The notes: a model not told the origin generated them from the sequence alone. 64,000 bases of DNA from Gammaproteobacteria bacterium (GCA_029244985.1 JAQWQD010000037.1:1-64000), one strand, 5' to 3'. Positions 9,060 to 19,656 are shown, counted from the stretch's first letter. A program made the numbers and translations.

Positions 9060-10055
9060 ATGGCCAAATACGATGTGTATGGCGTGGGCAACGCGCTTGT
9101 TGATACGGAATTTGAAGTGCCTGATAGTTTTTTTGCTGAGCACAATATTCAAAAGGGGTTCATGACATTAGTGAGTTATGAACAACAGAGATTTCTAGTT
9201 AACCTACTGATGCAGAAATACCATGTAAAGAAACAATCTGGAGGTGGTTCAGCAGGCAATACTATGTACGCTCTAACTCAATTTGGTGGCAAAGCCTTCT
9301 ACGCTTGCAAAGTCGCGAATGATGAAACTGGAGATTTTTTCCTTGAACAGTTAGGAGATCACAACATAGATACCAGTGTTAACGAGCGCGAAGAAGGAAC
9401 CTCGGGGCAGTGTTTGATAATGGTTAGCCCCGACGCAGAGCGAACCATGAATACCTTTTTGGGTGTATCCGAAACCTTATCTATAAATGAAATTGATTTT
9501 GAAGCGGTAAAACAATCCAATTTCATTTATATAGAAGGGTACTTAGTTACTTCGCCCAGTGCCAAATCAGCGATTGTCGATCTAAAAGAATTCGCTAATA
9601 AGAATGAAATAAAAACAGCGTTTACTTTTTCTGATCCGTCTATGCTCGAGTATTTTAAGGATTCGGTAAATGAAGTCCTTGGTGACGGAGTAGACCTCCT
9701 TTTCTGTAACGAACAAGAACTCAAGTTGTGGGCGGGTATCGAAGATTTCAATGAAGCCTGCAAAACAATGGAGAGTATTGCCAATCAATTCGCAGTTACT
9801 CGAGGTCCAAAGGGAGCGATACTTTTTGATGGAGAAACGTATATCTCAATAGCGGGCAACCCGGTACAGGCCATCGATACAAACGGTGCCGGTGATATGT
9901 TTGCCGGAGCTTTTCTCTATGCAATTTCTCAAGGCGAAAATTTTGAAACTGCTGGCAAGCTCGCGAGCTTGGCCTCGTCTGAAGTAGTCACTGTTTTCGG
10001 GCCACGGCTAAAAGCAGAACAACATAGAGATATTGCCAAACGGGCTTTGGGCTAG
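9060..10055 (+). CDS. PfkB-family kinase, probable adenosine kinase
   Basis: Ribokinase-fold enzyme expected to phosphorylate adenosine or a related nucleoside or sugar. It has PfkB signature 1 (GGGSAGNTMYALTQFGG, about residues 61-77) and signature 2 with the catalytic aspartate (DTNGAGDMFAGAF, about 273-285). The 331-residue length and N-terminal GVGNALVDTEFEV match gammaproteobacterial proteins annotated as adenosine kinase. Substrate is inferred from resemblance only. It is convergent with dnaJ, with 13 bases between the stop codons. Confidence 0.85.
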   Translation: MAKYDVYGVGNALVDTEFEVPDSFFAEHNIQKGFMTLVSYEQQRFLVNLLMQKYHVKKQSGGGSAGNTMYALTQFGGKAFYACKVANDETGDFFLEQLGDHNIDTSVNEREEGTSGQCLIMVSPDAERTMNTFLGVSETLSINEIDFEAVKQSNFIYIEGYLVTSPSAKSAIVDLKEFANKNEIKTAFTFSDPSMLEYFKDSVNEVLGDGVDLLFCNEQELKLWAGIEDFNEACKTMESIANQFAVTRGPKGAILFDGETYISIAGNPVQAIDTNGAGDMFAGAFLYAISQGENFETAGKLASLASSEVVTVFGPRLKAEQHRDIAKRALG

Positions 10056-10068
10056 TTAATAAACGAGG

Positions 10069-11187
10069 CTATGCTCTAAGACCATCGACGAATTTTTTAA
10101 CACCGTCAAACCAAGACGATCTCCGCGGTGATTGCCTCTCACCCTCTGCTTCGTGAATAGTTTGGAACTCTTCCAAAATTTCTTTCTGCTTTTTCGTCAA
10201 GTTAACTGGCGTTTCAATAACGACGCGACAAAGCAAATCACCAGCACTGCCTCCACGAATCGGAGTCACGCCTTTATTACGCAACCGAAAAAGCTTGCCT
10301 GTTTGAGTTTCTGCTGGGATTTTTAGTTTTACGCGACCATCAAGTGTTGGTACTTCTAATTCGCCACCGACTGCAGCATCAGTAAAACTAATTGGAATTT
10401 CACAATGCAGATCTTTCCCATCACGATCAAATATGTGGTGACGTTGAACTATCATCTCAACATACAGGTCACCGGGAGGGCCTCCGTGAACGCCAGCTTG
10501 CCCTTCGCCAGTCAGTCGAATTCGATCACCAGTGTCGACTCCCGCAGGCACTTTAACTGAAAGCGTTTTTGTTTCATCAATGCTGCCACGGCCATGGCAG
10601 GTATTACAAGGATCTTTAATTTGTTTACCTGCACCCTGACAACGGGGGCAGGTTTGCTGTACTGAGAAAAACCCCTGTTGCATACGCACTTGACCATGCC
10701 CATTGCAGGTAGTGCAGTCTACAGGTTTCGTGCCTGGTTTAGCCCCAGAGCCATCACAAGGCTCACAACTTACAGTAGTTGGGATTTTAATCTTTACAGT
10801 CTTACCTTTGACCGCATCTTCTAAACTTAGATCCAGGTTGTAACGCAGATCAGAACCTTTTCTTATATGACTGCGGCCACCACCTCGTCCACCACCGAAA
10901 ATGTCACCGAAAATATCACCGAAAATATCACTAAAGTCTGCATGACCCTGACTCGTTTGACCCTCTACACCAGAATGACCATATTGATCGTAGCGAGATC
11001 TCTTTTCTGAATCAGAAAGCACTTCAAAGGCTTCATTGGCTTCTTTGAATGTATCTTCTGCTTCTTGATTATCCGGATTACGGTCTGGATGATTTTTCAT
11101 AGCGATGCGGCGGTAAGCTTTTTTAATGTCAGCTCCGGACGCACCCCTATCCACACCTAAGATTTCGTAATAATCGCGTTTAGACAC
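10069..11187 (-). CDS. dnaJ: Chaperone protein DnaJ
   Basis: Hsp40 co-chaperone that stimulates the DnaK ATPase and delivers unfolded clients. The 372 residues show the full domain set: a J domain with HPD in [11 protein letters not shown] (about 32-42), a Gly/Phe-rich linker ([16 protein letters not shown]), a zinc domain with four CxxCxGxG repeats ([32 protein letters not shown]) and the C-terminal substrate domain. It lies downstream of dnaK, with an intrinsic-terminator hairpin in the 141-base gap, so its level may be set by read-through or by its own promoter. Confidence 0.98.
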   Translation of the reverse strand: MSKRDYYEILGVDRGASGADIKKAYRRIAMKNHPDRNPDNQEAEDTFKEANEAFEVLSDSEKRSRYDQYGHSGVEGQTSQGHADFSDIFGDIFGDIFGGGRGGGRSHIRKGSDLRYNLDLSLEDAVKGKTVKIKIPTTVSCEPCDGSGAKPGTKPVDCTTCNGHGQVRMQQGFFSVQQTCPRCQGAGKQIKDPCNTCHGRGSIDETKTLSVKVPAGVDTGDRIRLTGEGQAGVHGGPPGDLYVEMIVQRHHIFDRDGKDLHCEIPISFTDAAVGGELEVPTLDGRVKLKIPAETQTGKLFRLRNKGVTPIRGGSAGDLLCRVVIETPVNLTKKQKEILEEFQTIHEAEGERQSPRRSSWFDGVKKFVDGLRA

Positions 11188-11233
11188 TTAGTCTGCCGTT
11201 TTATCCTTGAATTAAAAAACCATTCTCTTTACG

Positions 11234-11267
11234 CAAAAAAACTAAGTCATCGTGATGACTTAGTTTT
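11234..11267 (-). terminator. Terminator-like hairpin between dnaK and dnaJ
   Basis: A 14-bp stem (arms AAAACTAAGTCATC and GATGACTTAGTTTT) with a two-base loop spans 11237-11266. Read on the minus strand it follows the dnaK stop codon and ends in seven T residues, as an intrinsic terminator should. The perfect palindrome gives a shorter T run on the plus strand. It probably reduces dnaK transcript entering dnaJ. Confidence 0.75.
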
Positions 11268-11328
11268 CTGCATTTATGTTAGTGACGGAATAATGTTTAT
11301 GTAGTGCTGCTACCGCCTACTCCCTTAC

Positions 11329-13257
11329 TTATTTATCTTCTTCAACTTCTTCAAACTCAGCATCTACAGCATCTTCATTTGTCGACTGTCCTGCTTCACC
11401 GGCTTCTGCTTCAGCACCAGCGGCGCCTTCTGCTTGAGCCTGCTCTGCATACAGTTTCTGAGCCAAGCCCGTTGAGGCATCAGTAAGATCTTTAGTCTTA
11501 GCTTCGATTTCTGCGAGGTCATCACTCTTAACTGCTTCTTCCAAAGCACTTACAGCATTGTTAATTGCATCTTTTTCTTCATCAGTGGCCTTATCACCTG
11601 CTTCCTCTAGAGTTTTCTTGGTAGCATGAATCAAGCCATCAGCTGTGTTGCGGGCCGTTATGAGCTCCTCGAACTTCTTGTCATCTGCAGAATGTGCTTC
11701 TGCGTCTTTCACCATTTGCTCTATTTCTTCATCTGACAAACCGCTGGATGCTTTAATTACGATAGACTGTTCTTTACCTGTCGCCTTATCTTTTGCTGAG
11801 ACATTTAAAATGCCATTAGCATCCAGATCGAATGCTACTTCAATTTGAGGCATGCCTCGAGGAGATGGCGGAATATCAGTTAGATCAAACCTGCCTAGTG
11901 ATTTATTCTGCGCAGCTTGTTTGCGCTCACCCTGAACAACATGAATTGTCACAGCCGTCTGATTATCATCTGCGGTAGAAAATACCTGTGTTTTCTTAGT
12001 TGGAATCGTGGTGTTCTTGTCTATTAAGTTACTAGCAACCCCACCCAGAGTTTCAATACCTAAAGACAATGGAGTTACGTCTAGCAACAATACATCATTA
12101 ACATCGCCAGAGAGTACAGCCGCCTGAATTGCCGCACCTACTGCAACAGCTTCGTCCGGATTAACGTCTTTTCGAGATTCTTTACCAAAGAACTCAGTAA
12201 CTTTCTTTTGCACCAGTGGCATCCGAGTCTGACCTCCGACCAAGATAACATCATCAATCTTGGAGACATCAAGATCAGCATCTTGTATCGCAATCTTTAG
12301 TGGCGCCAAAGTTCGTTCAACTAGCTCTTCAACTAGAGACTCAAATTTTGCACGGGTTAGTTTTTGCACCAAGTGTTTAGGGCCCGATGCATCAGCAGTA
12401 ATATACGGAAGATTCACTTCCGTTTGTTGCGCAGACGAAAGTTCGATTTTAGCTTTCTCTGCCGCTTCTTTAAGTCGTTGTAGTGCTAAAGGGTCATTAT
12501 GCAGATCCATACCGGATTCTTTCTTAAATTCTTCCGCCAGATAGTCGATTAAGCGAAGATCAAAATCTTCTCCTCCAAGGAAAGTATCACCATTGGTCGA
12601 AAGTACTTCGAAGGTGTGCTCGCCATCGGTCTCTGCAATTTCAATAATAGAGATATCAAAAGTGCCACCACCTAAGTCATACACTGCGACAGTAGAGTCA
12701 CCGGCTTTTTTATCCATGCCGTAAGCAAGTGCCGCTGCGGTCGGCTCATTGATAATTCGTTTTACATCCAGGCCTGCAATCCTGCCGGCATCTTTTGTTG
12801 CCTGCCGCTGCGAATCATTAAAATAGGCAGGTACAGTAACTACTGCTTCCTTGATTTCCTCACCCAGAAAATCCTCAGCAGTCTTCTTCATCTTCATTAA
12901 GATCTGCGCAGCTATTTGTGGCGGGGACATCTTGTCGCCATTTACTTCTACCCAAGCATCACCGTTATCAGCTTTGATAATTTTGTAGGGCACCATCTTG
13001 ATGTCTTTTTGTACAACATCATCATCGAACTGGCGTCCAATCAATCGCTTGATCGCAAACAGCGTATTATCAGGATTTGTTACAGCCTGACGTTTGGCTG
13101 GCTGCCCAACCAACGTTTCACCATCACCGCTGTAAGCAATAATTGAGGGAGTGGTTCGATCTCCTTCTGCATTTTCAATGACTTTGGCTTCACCAGCGTC
13201 CATCACTGCGACGCAGGAGTTAGTAGTTCCTAAGTCGATACCGATTATCTTACCCAT
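11329..13257 (-). CDS. dnaK: Molecular chaperone DnaK (Hsp70)
   Basis: ATP-dependent Hsp70 for folding and stress protection. The 642 residues match the family. The nucleotide domain shows [14 protein letters not shown] (start), [13 protein letters not shown] (about 195) and [13 protein letters not shown] (about 340). The substrate domain and alpha lid follow, and the tail ends in the acidic EFEEVEEDK typical of proteobacterial DnaK. The order grpE-dnaK-dnaJ on one strand is the usual one. The main regulatory signal is a heat-shock promoter before grpE; a weaker candidate lies in the 200-base grpE-dnaK gap. Confidence 0.99.
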   Translation of the reverse strand: MGKIIGIDLGTTNSCVAVMDAGEAKVIENAEGDRTTPSIIAYSGDGETLVGQPAKRQAVTNPDNTLFAIKRLIGRQFDDDVVQKDIKMVPYKIIKADNGDAWVEVNGDKMSPPQIAAQILMKMKKTAEDFLGEEIKEAVVTVPAYFNDSQRQATKDAGRIAGLDVKRIINEPTAAALAYGMDKKAGDSTVAVYDLGGGTFDISIIEIAETDGEHTFEVLSTNGDTFLGGEDFDLRLIDYLAEEFKKESGMDLHNDPLALQRLKEAAEKAKIELSSAQQTEVNLPYITADASGPKHLVQKLTRAKFESLVEELVERTLAPLKIAIQDADLDVSKIDDVILVGGQTRMPLVQKKVTEFFGKESRKDVNPDEAVAVGAAIQAAVLSGDVNDVLLLDVTPLSLGIETLGGVASNLIDKNTTIPTKKTQVFSTADDNQTAVTIHVVQGERKQAAQNKSLGRFDLTDIPPSPRGMPQIEVAFDLDANGILNVSAKDKATGKEQSIVIKASSGLSDEEIEQMVKDAEAHSADDKKFEELITARNTADGLIHATKKTLEEAGDKATDEEKDAINNAVSALEEAVKSDDLAEIEAKTKDLTDASTGLAQKLYAEQAQAEGAAGAEAEAGEAGQSTNEDAVDAEFEEVEEDK

Positions 13258-13369
13258 TATTCATTTCTCCACTTAATTCCTGGCTTAAAAGTAGTATTTT
13301 CTCTCAACTTCTACTTCGCTTTGGCCTCTCATAGGCCCTACTTTCGCCTTACTAATACCTTGGTTGTGA

Positions 13370-13397
13370 ATATTGGCCCGATTCCAGTTATTTCAAG
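13370..13397 (-). promoter_or_regulatory. Possible second heat-shock promoter before dnaK
   Basis: On the minus strand a perfect sigma-32 -35 element CTTGAAA (13391-13397) is followed after 14 bases by CCAATAT (13370-13376), a partial match to the -10 consensus CCCCATNT. It lies in the grpE-dnaK gap, where an extra promoter for dnaK would be useful. The -10 half is imperfect, so this is tentative. Confidence 0.35.
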
Positions 13398-13457
13398 CGG
13401 CTCAGGCAAATTTCCTGCAAATTATGTGCTTGTATCGAGACTGACCAACCCAACGCT

Positions 13458-14108
13458 CTATTCTTCCTCGTCGACCTTCAAACTTGGTTCCTTAGACACC
13501 ATTACCATTGCAGGTCGGATCACTCGGCCATACAGCGTGTAACCTTTCTGCATTACTGCTATCACGGTGTTTGGTTCAACATCAGGGTTTTCCTGCATGC
13601 CCATGGCTTGATGGATTTGTGGGTCAAACGGTTCTCCTAGCGGATCCAGGGTTTCGATATTGAACTTGTTGAAGCAGTCAACAAAACTCTTTAGGGTCAG
13701 ATCAACGCCATCATAAATCGCTTTCACAGAATCGTCTTCGTGCTCTGATGCCGCGGTAAGTGCCCGCTCCAAGTTATCCATGACGGAGAGCAGTTCAATA
13801 CTGAATTTTTCTTGCCCATATTTATGAGCTTTTTCGATATCCTGCTCTGTACGCCTGCGCAGATTTTGCATTTCTGCCTGCACTCGCAGCAGGTCATCTT
13901 TGGCATTTTCCGCTGCTAATTGCGCTGCAGCTAGTTTCTCCAGAGCCTGTTCCAGGCTCAAACCTTCTGGGGAACCGCTTTCTTCCGAATTTTGTGGATC
14001 GCCAGTATTAACCAAATCCTCGGTTATAGCTGACTCTGACTGAACTGGAGTCTGAATCTCTTTATCCTGATCCGCTTCAGCCCCATCTTCTGGAGTGGTT
14101 TTACTCAT
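13458..14108 (-). CDS. grpE: Nucleotide exchange factor GrpE
   Basis: Promotes ADP release from DnaK. The 216 residues start with a long acidic, probably disordered tail (about 1-55). A coiled coil follows ([28 protein letters not shown], split around residue 80), then the beta domain with [17 protein letters not shown] and VLQKG-type residues ([18 protein letters not shown]). It is the first gene of the minus-strand chaperone cluster and has a near-consensus sigma-32 promoter about 100 bases upstream. Confidence 0.96.
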   Translation of the reverse strand: MSKTTPEDGAEADQDKEIQTPVQSESAITEDLVNTGDPQNSEESGSPEGLSLEQALEKLAAAQLAAENAKDDLLRVQAEMQNLRRRTEQDIEKAHKYGQEKFSIELLSVMDNLERALTAASEHEDDSVKAIYDGVDLTLKSFVDCFNKFNIETLDPLGEPFDPQIHQAMGMQENPDVEPNTVIAVMQKGYTLYGRVIRPAMVMVSKEPSLKVDEEE

Positions 14109-14204
14109 ACTACCCTCTGAGATTGGTTAATATTTTTATAATACTTTCAAAGGCTTGCCTATCCGGCTTCCCAAATTATGAAGTGCCTTTTTTCGCTGTC
14201 CCAA

Positions 14205-14232
14205 ATATGGGGCTGGGACCGCCAATTTCAAG
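14205..14232 (-). promoter_or_regulatory. Sigma-32 (heat-shock) promoter of grpE-dnaK
   Basis: On the minus strand CTTGAAA (14226-14232) is followed by a 13-base spacer and CCCCATAT (14205-14212). Both halves match the E. coli RpoH consensus (CTTGAAA, 11-15 bases, CCCCATNT) exactly. The grpE start codon is about 97 bases downstream. This implies RpoH-dependent control of the chaperone cluster. Confidence 0.85.
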
Positions 14233-14303
14233 CACCCCAATGAGGTTTTTTCTTAAGTTAATTTGGCTGTCATCCGAAGATTGATCCAATATACTTTATA
14301 CCT

Positions 14304-15977
14304 ATGCTGCAGCAGCTTTCCATACAGAATTACGCCACCGTTGATCGACTCGAAATAGAGTTCCAACCTGGTATGTCAGTGATAACTGGTGAGACTGGTG
14401 CGGGAAAATCTATCATTTTGGGCGCACTTGGCCTTACTCTTGGTGATCGAGCCGACAAGACCGTGGTTCGCAGCGGTGCCAATAAAACCGATATCTGCGC
14501 CGAATTTGATACCAGCAACATTAAAGAAGCAAATCGGTGGTTGCAGGAGAATGACCTCGCTTTAGATGATTCTAGAAACTGCATCTTACGGCGTGTAGTA
14601 AATGCTGATGGCCGCTCCAAAGGCTATATAAACGACTCTTCGGTAACTATGGCAAACCTGAAGACTCTTGGAGAAATGCTGTTAGATATCCACAGCCAGC
14701 ACGAACACCAATCACTCCTACAGCGACTGACGCACCAACGACTGTTGGACGAATTCAGTGTCGATAAAAAATTCCGCGATAAATTGTTGTCCACTTTCAA
14801 ACAGTGGCAACAGAACTTTCGAGAGATGAATGAGCTGAGCAATCAGTCTGAGGAATACTCAGCCCAAACCCAACTACTAGCCTATCAACTCTTTGAATTG
14901 GATGAATTAAAACTAGGCGAAAATGAAGTCGCCTCATTGGAAGCTGAGTTTAAGAATTTGAACAGTGCCGATGAAACCTTATCGGGCGTCAGCACTGCCC
15001 TCTCGCTTTGTCGAGAGAATGAAGATCATTCTGTTCTGTCTCTTGTTCACTCCGCACTTGCTGCGTTACGAGAATTACCTAGCAAGACTAGTCGTATTGA
15101 CGCCATCATTGGATTACTAGAATCTTCAGAAATTCAACTAGGCGAGGCCGTGTCTGATTTATCTTCATTTCAGAACGAATTTGAAGCCAACCCTGAAAGG
15201 TTGGAACAGGTTAATATGCGTCTAAGCGCTCTTCACACTATTGCCCGTAAGCACAAAGTAAAACCTGCCGAACTCACTAAAATCATTGCTGACCTAAGGA
15301 CACAATTGAGTCGCTTTCAAAACTCTGATGAAGAGCTAGAGAAACTCTCTGCCAATGACAGCTTATTGAGGACACAGTTCGCTGCTATCGCCAAACAAAT
15401 AAGTGAGCAGCGCCACAAAGGTGCAAGAGAACTTGCCAATCAAATTAACAAACAGCTGCAAGAATTGGAAATGCCTCATGCCCGATTAGAAGTTAGCCTT
15501 GCAGCCAAAGAAGGCAATGATCCATCCATAAGTGGGCTGGAGACTATCGAATTTCTAGTCAGCACCAACCCAGGGCAAGATGCAAAACCACTGGCGAAAA
15601 TTGCTTCGGGCGGTGAGCTGTCTCGGATCAGTCTCGCAATACAAGTAATTACCGCGCAAACGTCGCGAATACCCAGTTTAGTTTTCGACGAAGTCGATGT
15701 GGGCATCGGGGGCGGTGTTGCGATAGTTGTAGGTGAGTTATTGCGAGGTCTTGGTGAGAAAACACAGATTCTCTGCGTAACCCATCAAGCTCAAGTTGCG
15801 GGCCAAGGTCATCATCACTTCTTTGTCAGCAAACAAAGTGAGAAACAATCGACGCTAACACATATAAAGGAATTACATGGTGACCGACTAGTTAAAGAAA
15901 TTGCTCGAATGCTAGGTGGTAATGACTTTAGTGAGGAATCGCTTGCGCATGCAGAAAAAATGGTAGCTTCGAGTTAG
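14304..15977 (+). CDS. recN: DNA repair protein RecN
   Basis: SMC-like ATPase for double-strand-break repair. The 557 residues show the Walker A loop GETGAGKS (about 30-37), a long central coiled coil (about 150-380), the ABC signature ASGGELSRISLAIQV (about 434) and Walker B LVFDEVDVGIGGG (about 458). DIHSQHEHQSLL near residue 130 is the RecN QHxHQ region. It is divergent from grpE. I looked for a LexA box upstream and found no clear CTGT-N8-ACAG. Confidence 0.97.
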   Translation: MLQQLSIQNYATVDRLEIEFQPGMSVITGETGAGKSIILGALGLTLGDRADKTVVRSGANKTDICAEFDTSNIKEANRWLQENDLALDDSRNCILRRVVNADGRSKGYINDSSVTMANLKTLGEMLLDIHSQHEHQSLLQRLTHQRLLDEFSVDKKFRDKLLSTFKQWQQNFREMNELSNQSEEYSAQTQLLAYQLFELDELKLGENEVASLEAEFKNLNSADETLSGVSTALSLCRENEDHSVLSLVHSALAALRELPSKTSRIDAIIGLLESSEIQLGEAVSDLSSFQNEFEANPERLEQVNMRLSALHTIARKHKVKPAELTKIIADLRTQLSRFQNSDEELEKLSANDSLLRTQFAAIAKQISEQRHKGARELANQINKQLQELEMPHARLEVSLAAKEGNDPSISGLETIEFLVSTNPGQDAKPLAKIASGGELSRISLAIQVITAQTSRIPSLVFDEVDVGIGGGVAIVVGELLRGLGEKTQILCVTHQAQVAGQGHHHFFVSKQSEKQSTLTHIKELHGDRLVKEIARMLGGNDFSEESLAHAEKMVASS

Positions 15978-16015
15978 ATTTTTACTAATTTAATGACGCA
16001 AATTACAGATTCAAC

Positions 16016-16441
16016 TTAAGCGTCGTTCTTTTGACAACTGTCGCAGACCCCATACAGATACATACTGTGGTCAGTAATCTTAAAACCGTAGTTGCCAGCG
16101 ATTTTATCTTGTTGCGCCTCAATAATCTCATCATAAAATTCTTCTACTCGACCACACTTATTGCAAACAATATGATCGTGGTGGTCTACCGGGGTCAATT
16201 CAAATACCGAATGGCCACCTTCAAAATGATGACGCATGACTAAACCAGCTGTTTCAAACTGCGTGAGTACTCGATATACCGTGGCCAAGCCCACATCTTC
16301 GTCAGCTTCAATCAGTGCCTTATAAACATCTTCAGCGCTCATGTGTTTATTAACGGAATTTTCCAGAATTTGAAGAATCTTTACTCTGGGTAAAGTGACT
16401 TTTAAGCCCGCTTTACGCAATTCCTGGTTTTCAGTGGTCAT
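16016..16441 (-). CDS. fur: Ferric uptake regulator Fur
   Basis: Fe(II)-dependent repressor. The 141 residues hold an N-terminal winged helix (GLKVTLPRVKILQIL, then SAEDVYKAL) and a C-terminal metal and dimer domain. Metal-ligand signatures are HHFEGGHSVFE, VDHHDHIVCNKCG and the last CDSCQ. It lies tail-to-tail with recN and head-to-head with bamE, the classic fur-bamE(omlA) divergent pair. The 206-base intergenic region contains a palindrome near the bamE promoter but no evident Fur box. Confidence 0.97.
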   Translation of the reverse strand: MTTENQELRKAGLKVTLPRVKILQILENSVNKHMSAEDVYKALIEADEDVGLATVYRVLTQFETAGLVMRHHFEGGHSVFELTPVDHHDHIVCNKCGRVEEFYDEIIEAQQDKIAGNYGFKITDHSMYLYGVCDSCQKNDA

Positions 16442-16566
16442 ATCACGCTCTCAAGTATCAGGGATAAGCTTTAGAATTCAAGATTGCAGGTGTTTAACGC
16501 TATAGAGGACTAAGTTTAGTATTCATAATTTGAACCGACTTAGTTCGATCATCAAGAAATGCGCAG

Positions 16567-16595
16567 TTTTCCTACCTATTTAGGTAAGGTATTAT
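16567..16595 (+). promoter_or_regulatory. Possible bamE promoter with 14-base palindrome
   Basis: A TATTAT box (16590-16595) lies 52 bases before bamE, with a poor -35 candidate TTTTCC (16567-16572) at 17-base spacing. The perfect palindrome TACCTA-TT-TAGGTA (16573-16586) fills the spacer, where a bound regulator would block RNA polymerase. The regulator is unknown; the sequence does not resemble a Fur box. Confidence 0.35.
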
Positions 16596-16647
16596 GCCCA
16601 GATAAGAGCACTTAGGAAAGCGAGACCCAAACAGGTCTTTCGGCAAT

Positions 16648-17043
16648 ATGGAAAAACTGACCCAGCAAATACTAATCATCTCATTATGCAGCACATTACT
16701 GGGCTGCAATAATATCGGATCAATGGATTTTCCCGGCGTTTACAAAATATCCATCCCTCAGGGGAACGTCATAACTCAAGAAATGGTCGACCAATTACGT
16801 CCTGGCATGTCGAAACGGCAGGTTACTTTCGTCATGGGCACTCCGCTTGTTCGAGACCCATTCCATCAAGATCGGTGGGATTACATCTACAGCTTTCAAC
16901 CGGGAGGCGGCGAACGTGGACAGGAACGCCTCTCTGTATTTTTCATCGATGACCAATTAGTTAGCTTCGAAGGCGACTTCATCCCGTCCGCGGTTGCAGA
17001 CGCAACCGCAGGCGGGAGTCAAGACGAGGAAACCACTAACTAA
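16648..17043 (+). CDS. bamE: Outer membrane assembly lipoprotein BamE
   Basis: Small lipoprotein of the BAM complex that inserts beta-barrels into the outer membrane. The 131-residue product has a signal peptide ending in the lipobox LLGC (cysteine about residue 20) and the SmpA/OmlA core: [34 protein letters not shown] and [13 protein letters not shown]. It is divergent from fur, as in many gammaproteobacteria. Its stop codon overlaps the stop codon of the convergent TonB receptor gene. Confidence 0.95.
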   Translation: MEKLTQQILIISLCSTLLGCNNIGSMDFPGVYKISIPQGNVITQEMVDQLRPGMSKRQVTFVMGTPLVRDPFHQDRWDYIYSFQPGGGERGQERLSVFFIDDQLVSFEGDFIPSAVADATAGGSQDEETTN

Positions 17044-19223
17044 AACTCGTAACGCAATCCTAACGTTATCGCTCTTCCAGGGTCTGGCGCATAGTTTTTA
17101 AGCAACGAAGTATGATTTCTAATCTCCTCGTCAAGTAAATTGTCACTTCGAACGAAAAGTTTTACCTCGCTCTGAGCTCCAACTCGCAAGTGATAATCCG
17201 CATAGACTGAAAGAAGGGTATAGCCATCCGTTTCCAGTTCTAGACGACCGACATCATTTTGCTCTCCGTGACGAGTTACATGCACATGTGCGCTCCAATC
17301 GTTACCAAAATAACGAATCTCTGCACCTAATTTCGATGAGGGTATCCTTGGAACGTTGCCGCCTTTGTCAAATTCTGCTTCTACCATATCACCAAAAACA
17401 GTCAGCACTGCATTAGTTTCCGAAGACTCAAATATGTTATAGCTAACTTGTGCCTCAATTCCCTTAAATGTTGCATCGCGCGCGGTATACCGAGCAACCA
17501 TCTGCTCTTCGACTTCTTCGCCGGTAATATCCAAAAAGATGAAGTCATCTATATTGTTATAGTAAGCGCTTATCTCGCCGGTCCATGATCCTGAGTGCTT
17601 TCGATAGCCAATCTCGAAGTTATTAGATGTTTCTGAGTCAAGATTTGCATTTCCGATCTCCAACAGGTTAGTCGCTGCATGCAAGACCAACTCGTCATTA
17701 TGATCGTCGTGATCAATGAGAGCACATGGACTTTCAACGTTAGCGGCATTTGAAAATAGCTCCTCAGTCCGAGGGGCTCTTTCGGAACGGGAAATACCAA
17801 CCAAGAAATTTGACCCGTCGTTCACATCATAAAGTAGGCTGCTGCTGATGCTAGATGATGAGTCGTCATAATCACACGCCAACCCTGCATCAACTTCGTT
17901 ATCTTCATAGCGTGCGCCTATCTCAAAAGTGTAATTCGTGCCGCTGAATCGCTCCAAGGCAAATAGCCCAACTGAAGTTATGTCTGATTTTGGGATGAAA
18001 GCTTCCTCTCCAGTGGCGCTAAATTCTGTATCTGACAATTGCAGCCCCCAGACACCAGTCCAATCTCCCACAGGTGCGTGGGCAAGAGTAAACCGGCTAT
18101 CGTAACCCTTAGATTCGTAAAGCGTCCCTACCTCACTACCCCCGTCTTCAAAATATTCAATCTCGCCGTGCTGGTAATCGGTCAAAGCGATATCGGCGCT
18201 TAAGCTTTCGACCCAGCCACTAGTAAAACTTAATCCGCTCTTGAAATCATAGCGAGTCTGTTCAAGATCCAGTCGAACGAACTCCACTTCCTCGTGATCA
18301 TCGTCGTGATCTTCTTCATGATGGCCATGAGAGTGGGTGCCAGGAGGAAGGCCATACTCATTATCTAATTCACTTACCGAGAAACCGACAAACCCGCGAT
18401 CAGTAATATATGAAAAGCCCGCAGTACCGCCTGATGCCTCCGAATCAGAATTACCGATGAATCCGTTTGTGTTGGTGAATCCTTCTTCATGGTCATCGTG
18501 ATCGTCGTGATGCATGCCGAGAGTCTCTTCGATATGCTCTTCCAATTCCTCCATAGCAAATTCGTCAATAGCAAAACCATCTATCTCAACATTATTACTT
18601 TTTCTTTTATAGCCATCGAGATGAAAACCAAAAGACCCACTTGCTGCGTCCAAGCGAAAAACAGTCTTGTCCTCATCGTTAACCGAGTTATGGCTCTGCT
18701 CAATCTGGAACTCAGTTTCTTCAGTAAGACGAGTAGGAATTCGATTATCAATGACATTCACGATACCGCCGACTGCACCGCTGCCATAAAGAAGTGTGGC
18801 GGGCCCACGAACAACTTCAATTCGATCGGCTACTAGCGCTTCAACCCCATTAGCATGATCGGGACTCACAGCAGCAGCGTCTAACACACCAACGCTGTTT
18901 TCAAGTACCCTAACTCGGTTTCCACCCTGACCTCGAATAATGGGCTGACCAACACCGGTACCAAATGAAGCAACCGCTACCCCGATTTCATTTCTAAGCG
19001 TGTCCCCTAGAGAATTGGCGACTTTCTCTCTAAGCGCCTCACCGGCCAGAATACCTATAGGCATAGCCGTCTCTGCTTCAGACGTCCCAAACGCTGAAGT
19101 AACAACAATCTCCTCTAACATATCTTCGCTATGGGCTTGTTCAGCAGCATTTACTTGATAGCCCGTGGTTAAAATTACACCTATACATATTGATAGTTTT
19201 GAACGTCTAAAAGGCAGCTCCAT
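17040..19223 (-). CDS. TonB-dependent receptor, ZnuD-like, His-rich loops
   Basis: Outer-membrane barrel for TonB-driven uptake, probably of zinc or another divalent metal. It has a signal peptide ending near VNAAEQ, a TonB box EEIVVTSA, a plug with [19 protein letters not shown] and [18 protein letters not shown], and a terminal beta strand ending in F (GLRYEF). Three loops are rich in His/Asp/Glu: [10 protein letters not shown] (about residue 240), [16 protein letters not shown] (about 300) and HDDHNDE (about 500). These resemble the metal-capturing loops of Neisseria ZnuD. I prefer the ATG at 19223 (MELPF), because the upstream GTG falls inside the AGGTG ribosome site. The small exported gene upstream is on the same strand. 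Confidence 0.85.
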   Translation of the reverse strand: MELPFRRSKLSICIGVILTTGYQVNAAEQAHSEDMLEEIVVTSAFGTSEAETAMPIGILAGEALREKVANSLGDTLRNEIGVAVASFGTGVGQPIIRGQGGNRVRVLENSVGVLDAAAVSPDHANGVEALVADRIEVVRGPATLLYGSGAVGGIVNVIDNRIPTRLTEETEFQIEQSHNSVNDEDKTVFRLDAASGSFGFHLDGYKRKSNNVEIDGFAIDEFAMEELEEHIEETLGMHHDDHDDHEEGFTNTNGFIGNSDSEASGGTAGFSYITDRGFVGFSVSELDNEYGLPPGTHSHGHHEEDHDDDHEEVEFVRLDLEQTRYDFKSGLSFTSGWVESLSADIALTDYQHGEIEYFEDGGSEVGTLYESKGYDSRFTLAHAPVGDWTGVWGLQLSDTEFSATGEEAFIPKSDITSVGLFALERFSGTNYTFEIGARYEDNEVDAGLACDYDDSSSSISSSLLYDVNDGSNFLVGISRSERAPRTEELFSNAANVESPCALIDHDDHNDELVLHAATNLLEIGNANLDSETSNNFEIGYRKHSGSWTGEISAYYNNIDDFIFLDITGEEVEEQMVARYTARDATFKGIEAQVSYNIFESSETNAVLTVFGDMVEAEFDKGGNVPRIPSSKLGAEIRYFGNDWSAHVHVTRHGEQNDVGRLELETDGYTLLSVYADYHLRVGAQSEVKLFVRSDNLLDEEIRNHTSLLKNYAPDPGRAITLGLRYEF

Positions 19224-19294
19224 TGGTTGCACCTATACGAATAACTTTTCTATGAAATTAGCTAAAAAACATGGCCGCCCTATACGAGCAGACA

Positions 19295-19306
19295 CGTTAT
19301 GTAACG
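19295..19306. promoter_or_regulatory. Palindrome upstream of the TonB receptor
   Basis: The 12-base palindrome CGTTA-TG-TAACG lies in the 106-base gap before the receptor gene. It recalls half of the gammaproteobacterial Zur motif (GTTATA-N-TATAAC), but the half-sites are closer together. It is a possible operator only. Confidence 0.25.
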
Positions 19307-19329
19307 AATATTAAAAAATAATTTTTTGG

Positions 19330-19656
19330 TTATGCGTTAGGAGGAGAGCGAGACTTGGTAGGAACTATCCGATAGAGCGGGGCCAGCGCTATTGACTCTG
19401 AAAATTCGCCTGAAAGCCTTTGGAAATTGAAAGAATGCTCTGTACTACTGGCGAGTTCATTGTTTGAACCGCTTTTTAAACAGATGTTACAGTCAAATTG
19501 CTGTTGCAGATCACCGTCATGGTTATGGACTAATCCAGCACCTTGAACGAAAGTAAATAAGAAAGTCAGCAAGAAAGGTGATAGGTAGCGAGCAGATAAA
19601 CCTCGCAATCTATGCGCTACTTTTGCCGCTGAATTCTTAATTTTAGTGGTAAACAT
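19330..19656 (-). CDS. Small exported His/Cys protein (DUF2946-like)
   Basis: 108 residues with one hydrophobic segment (about 26-42, FLLTFLFTFVQGAG) acting as a signal peptide or anchor. Then come LVHNHDGD, CNICLKSG (a CxxC pair) and a tail ending SRSPPNA. The H-x-H, CxxC and C-terminal R-x-P-P pattern resembles DUF2946-type proteins that accompany metal-receptor genes. Function is unknown; metal handling in the periplasm is inferred from the motif and from the downstream ZnuD-like receptor. A sigma-70-like promoter lies so close to the ATG that the transcript would be almost leaderless, so the true start may be further in. Confidence 0.6.
   Translation of the reverse strand: MFTTKIKNSAAKVAHRLRGLSARYLSPFLLTFLFTFVQGAGLVHNHDGDLQQQFDCNICLKSGSNNELASSTEHSFNFQRLSGEFSESIALAPLYRIVPTKSRSPPNA

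Noticed and set aside
11364..11549. 61-codon minus-strand open frame inside dnaK
   Set aside because: It lies entirely inside dnaK in another frame; methionine- and lysine-rich translation is a by-product of the DnaK C-terminal codons.
14233..14303. LexA-controlled promoter of recN
   Set aside because: I searched for CTGT-N8-ACAG before recN and found only CTGT without a matching half.
19295..19306. Zur box before the TonB receptor
   Set aside because: The palindrome has the GTTA/TAAC halves, but they are two bases apart instead of five, so it does not fit the known Zur spacing. Kept only as an unassigned palindrome.
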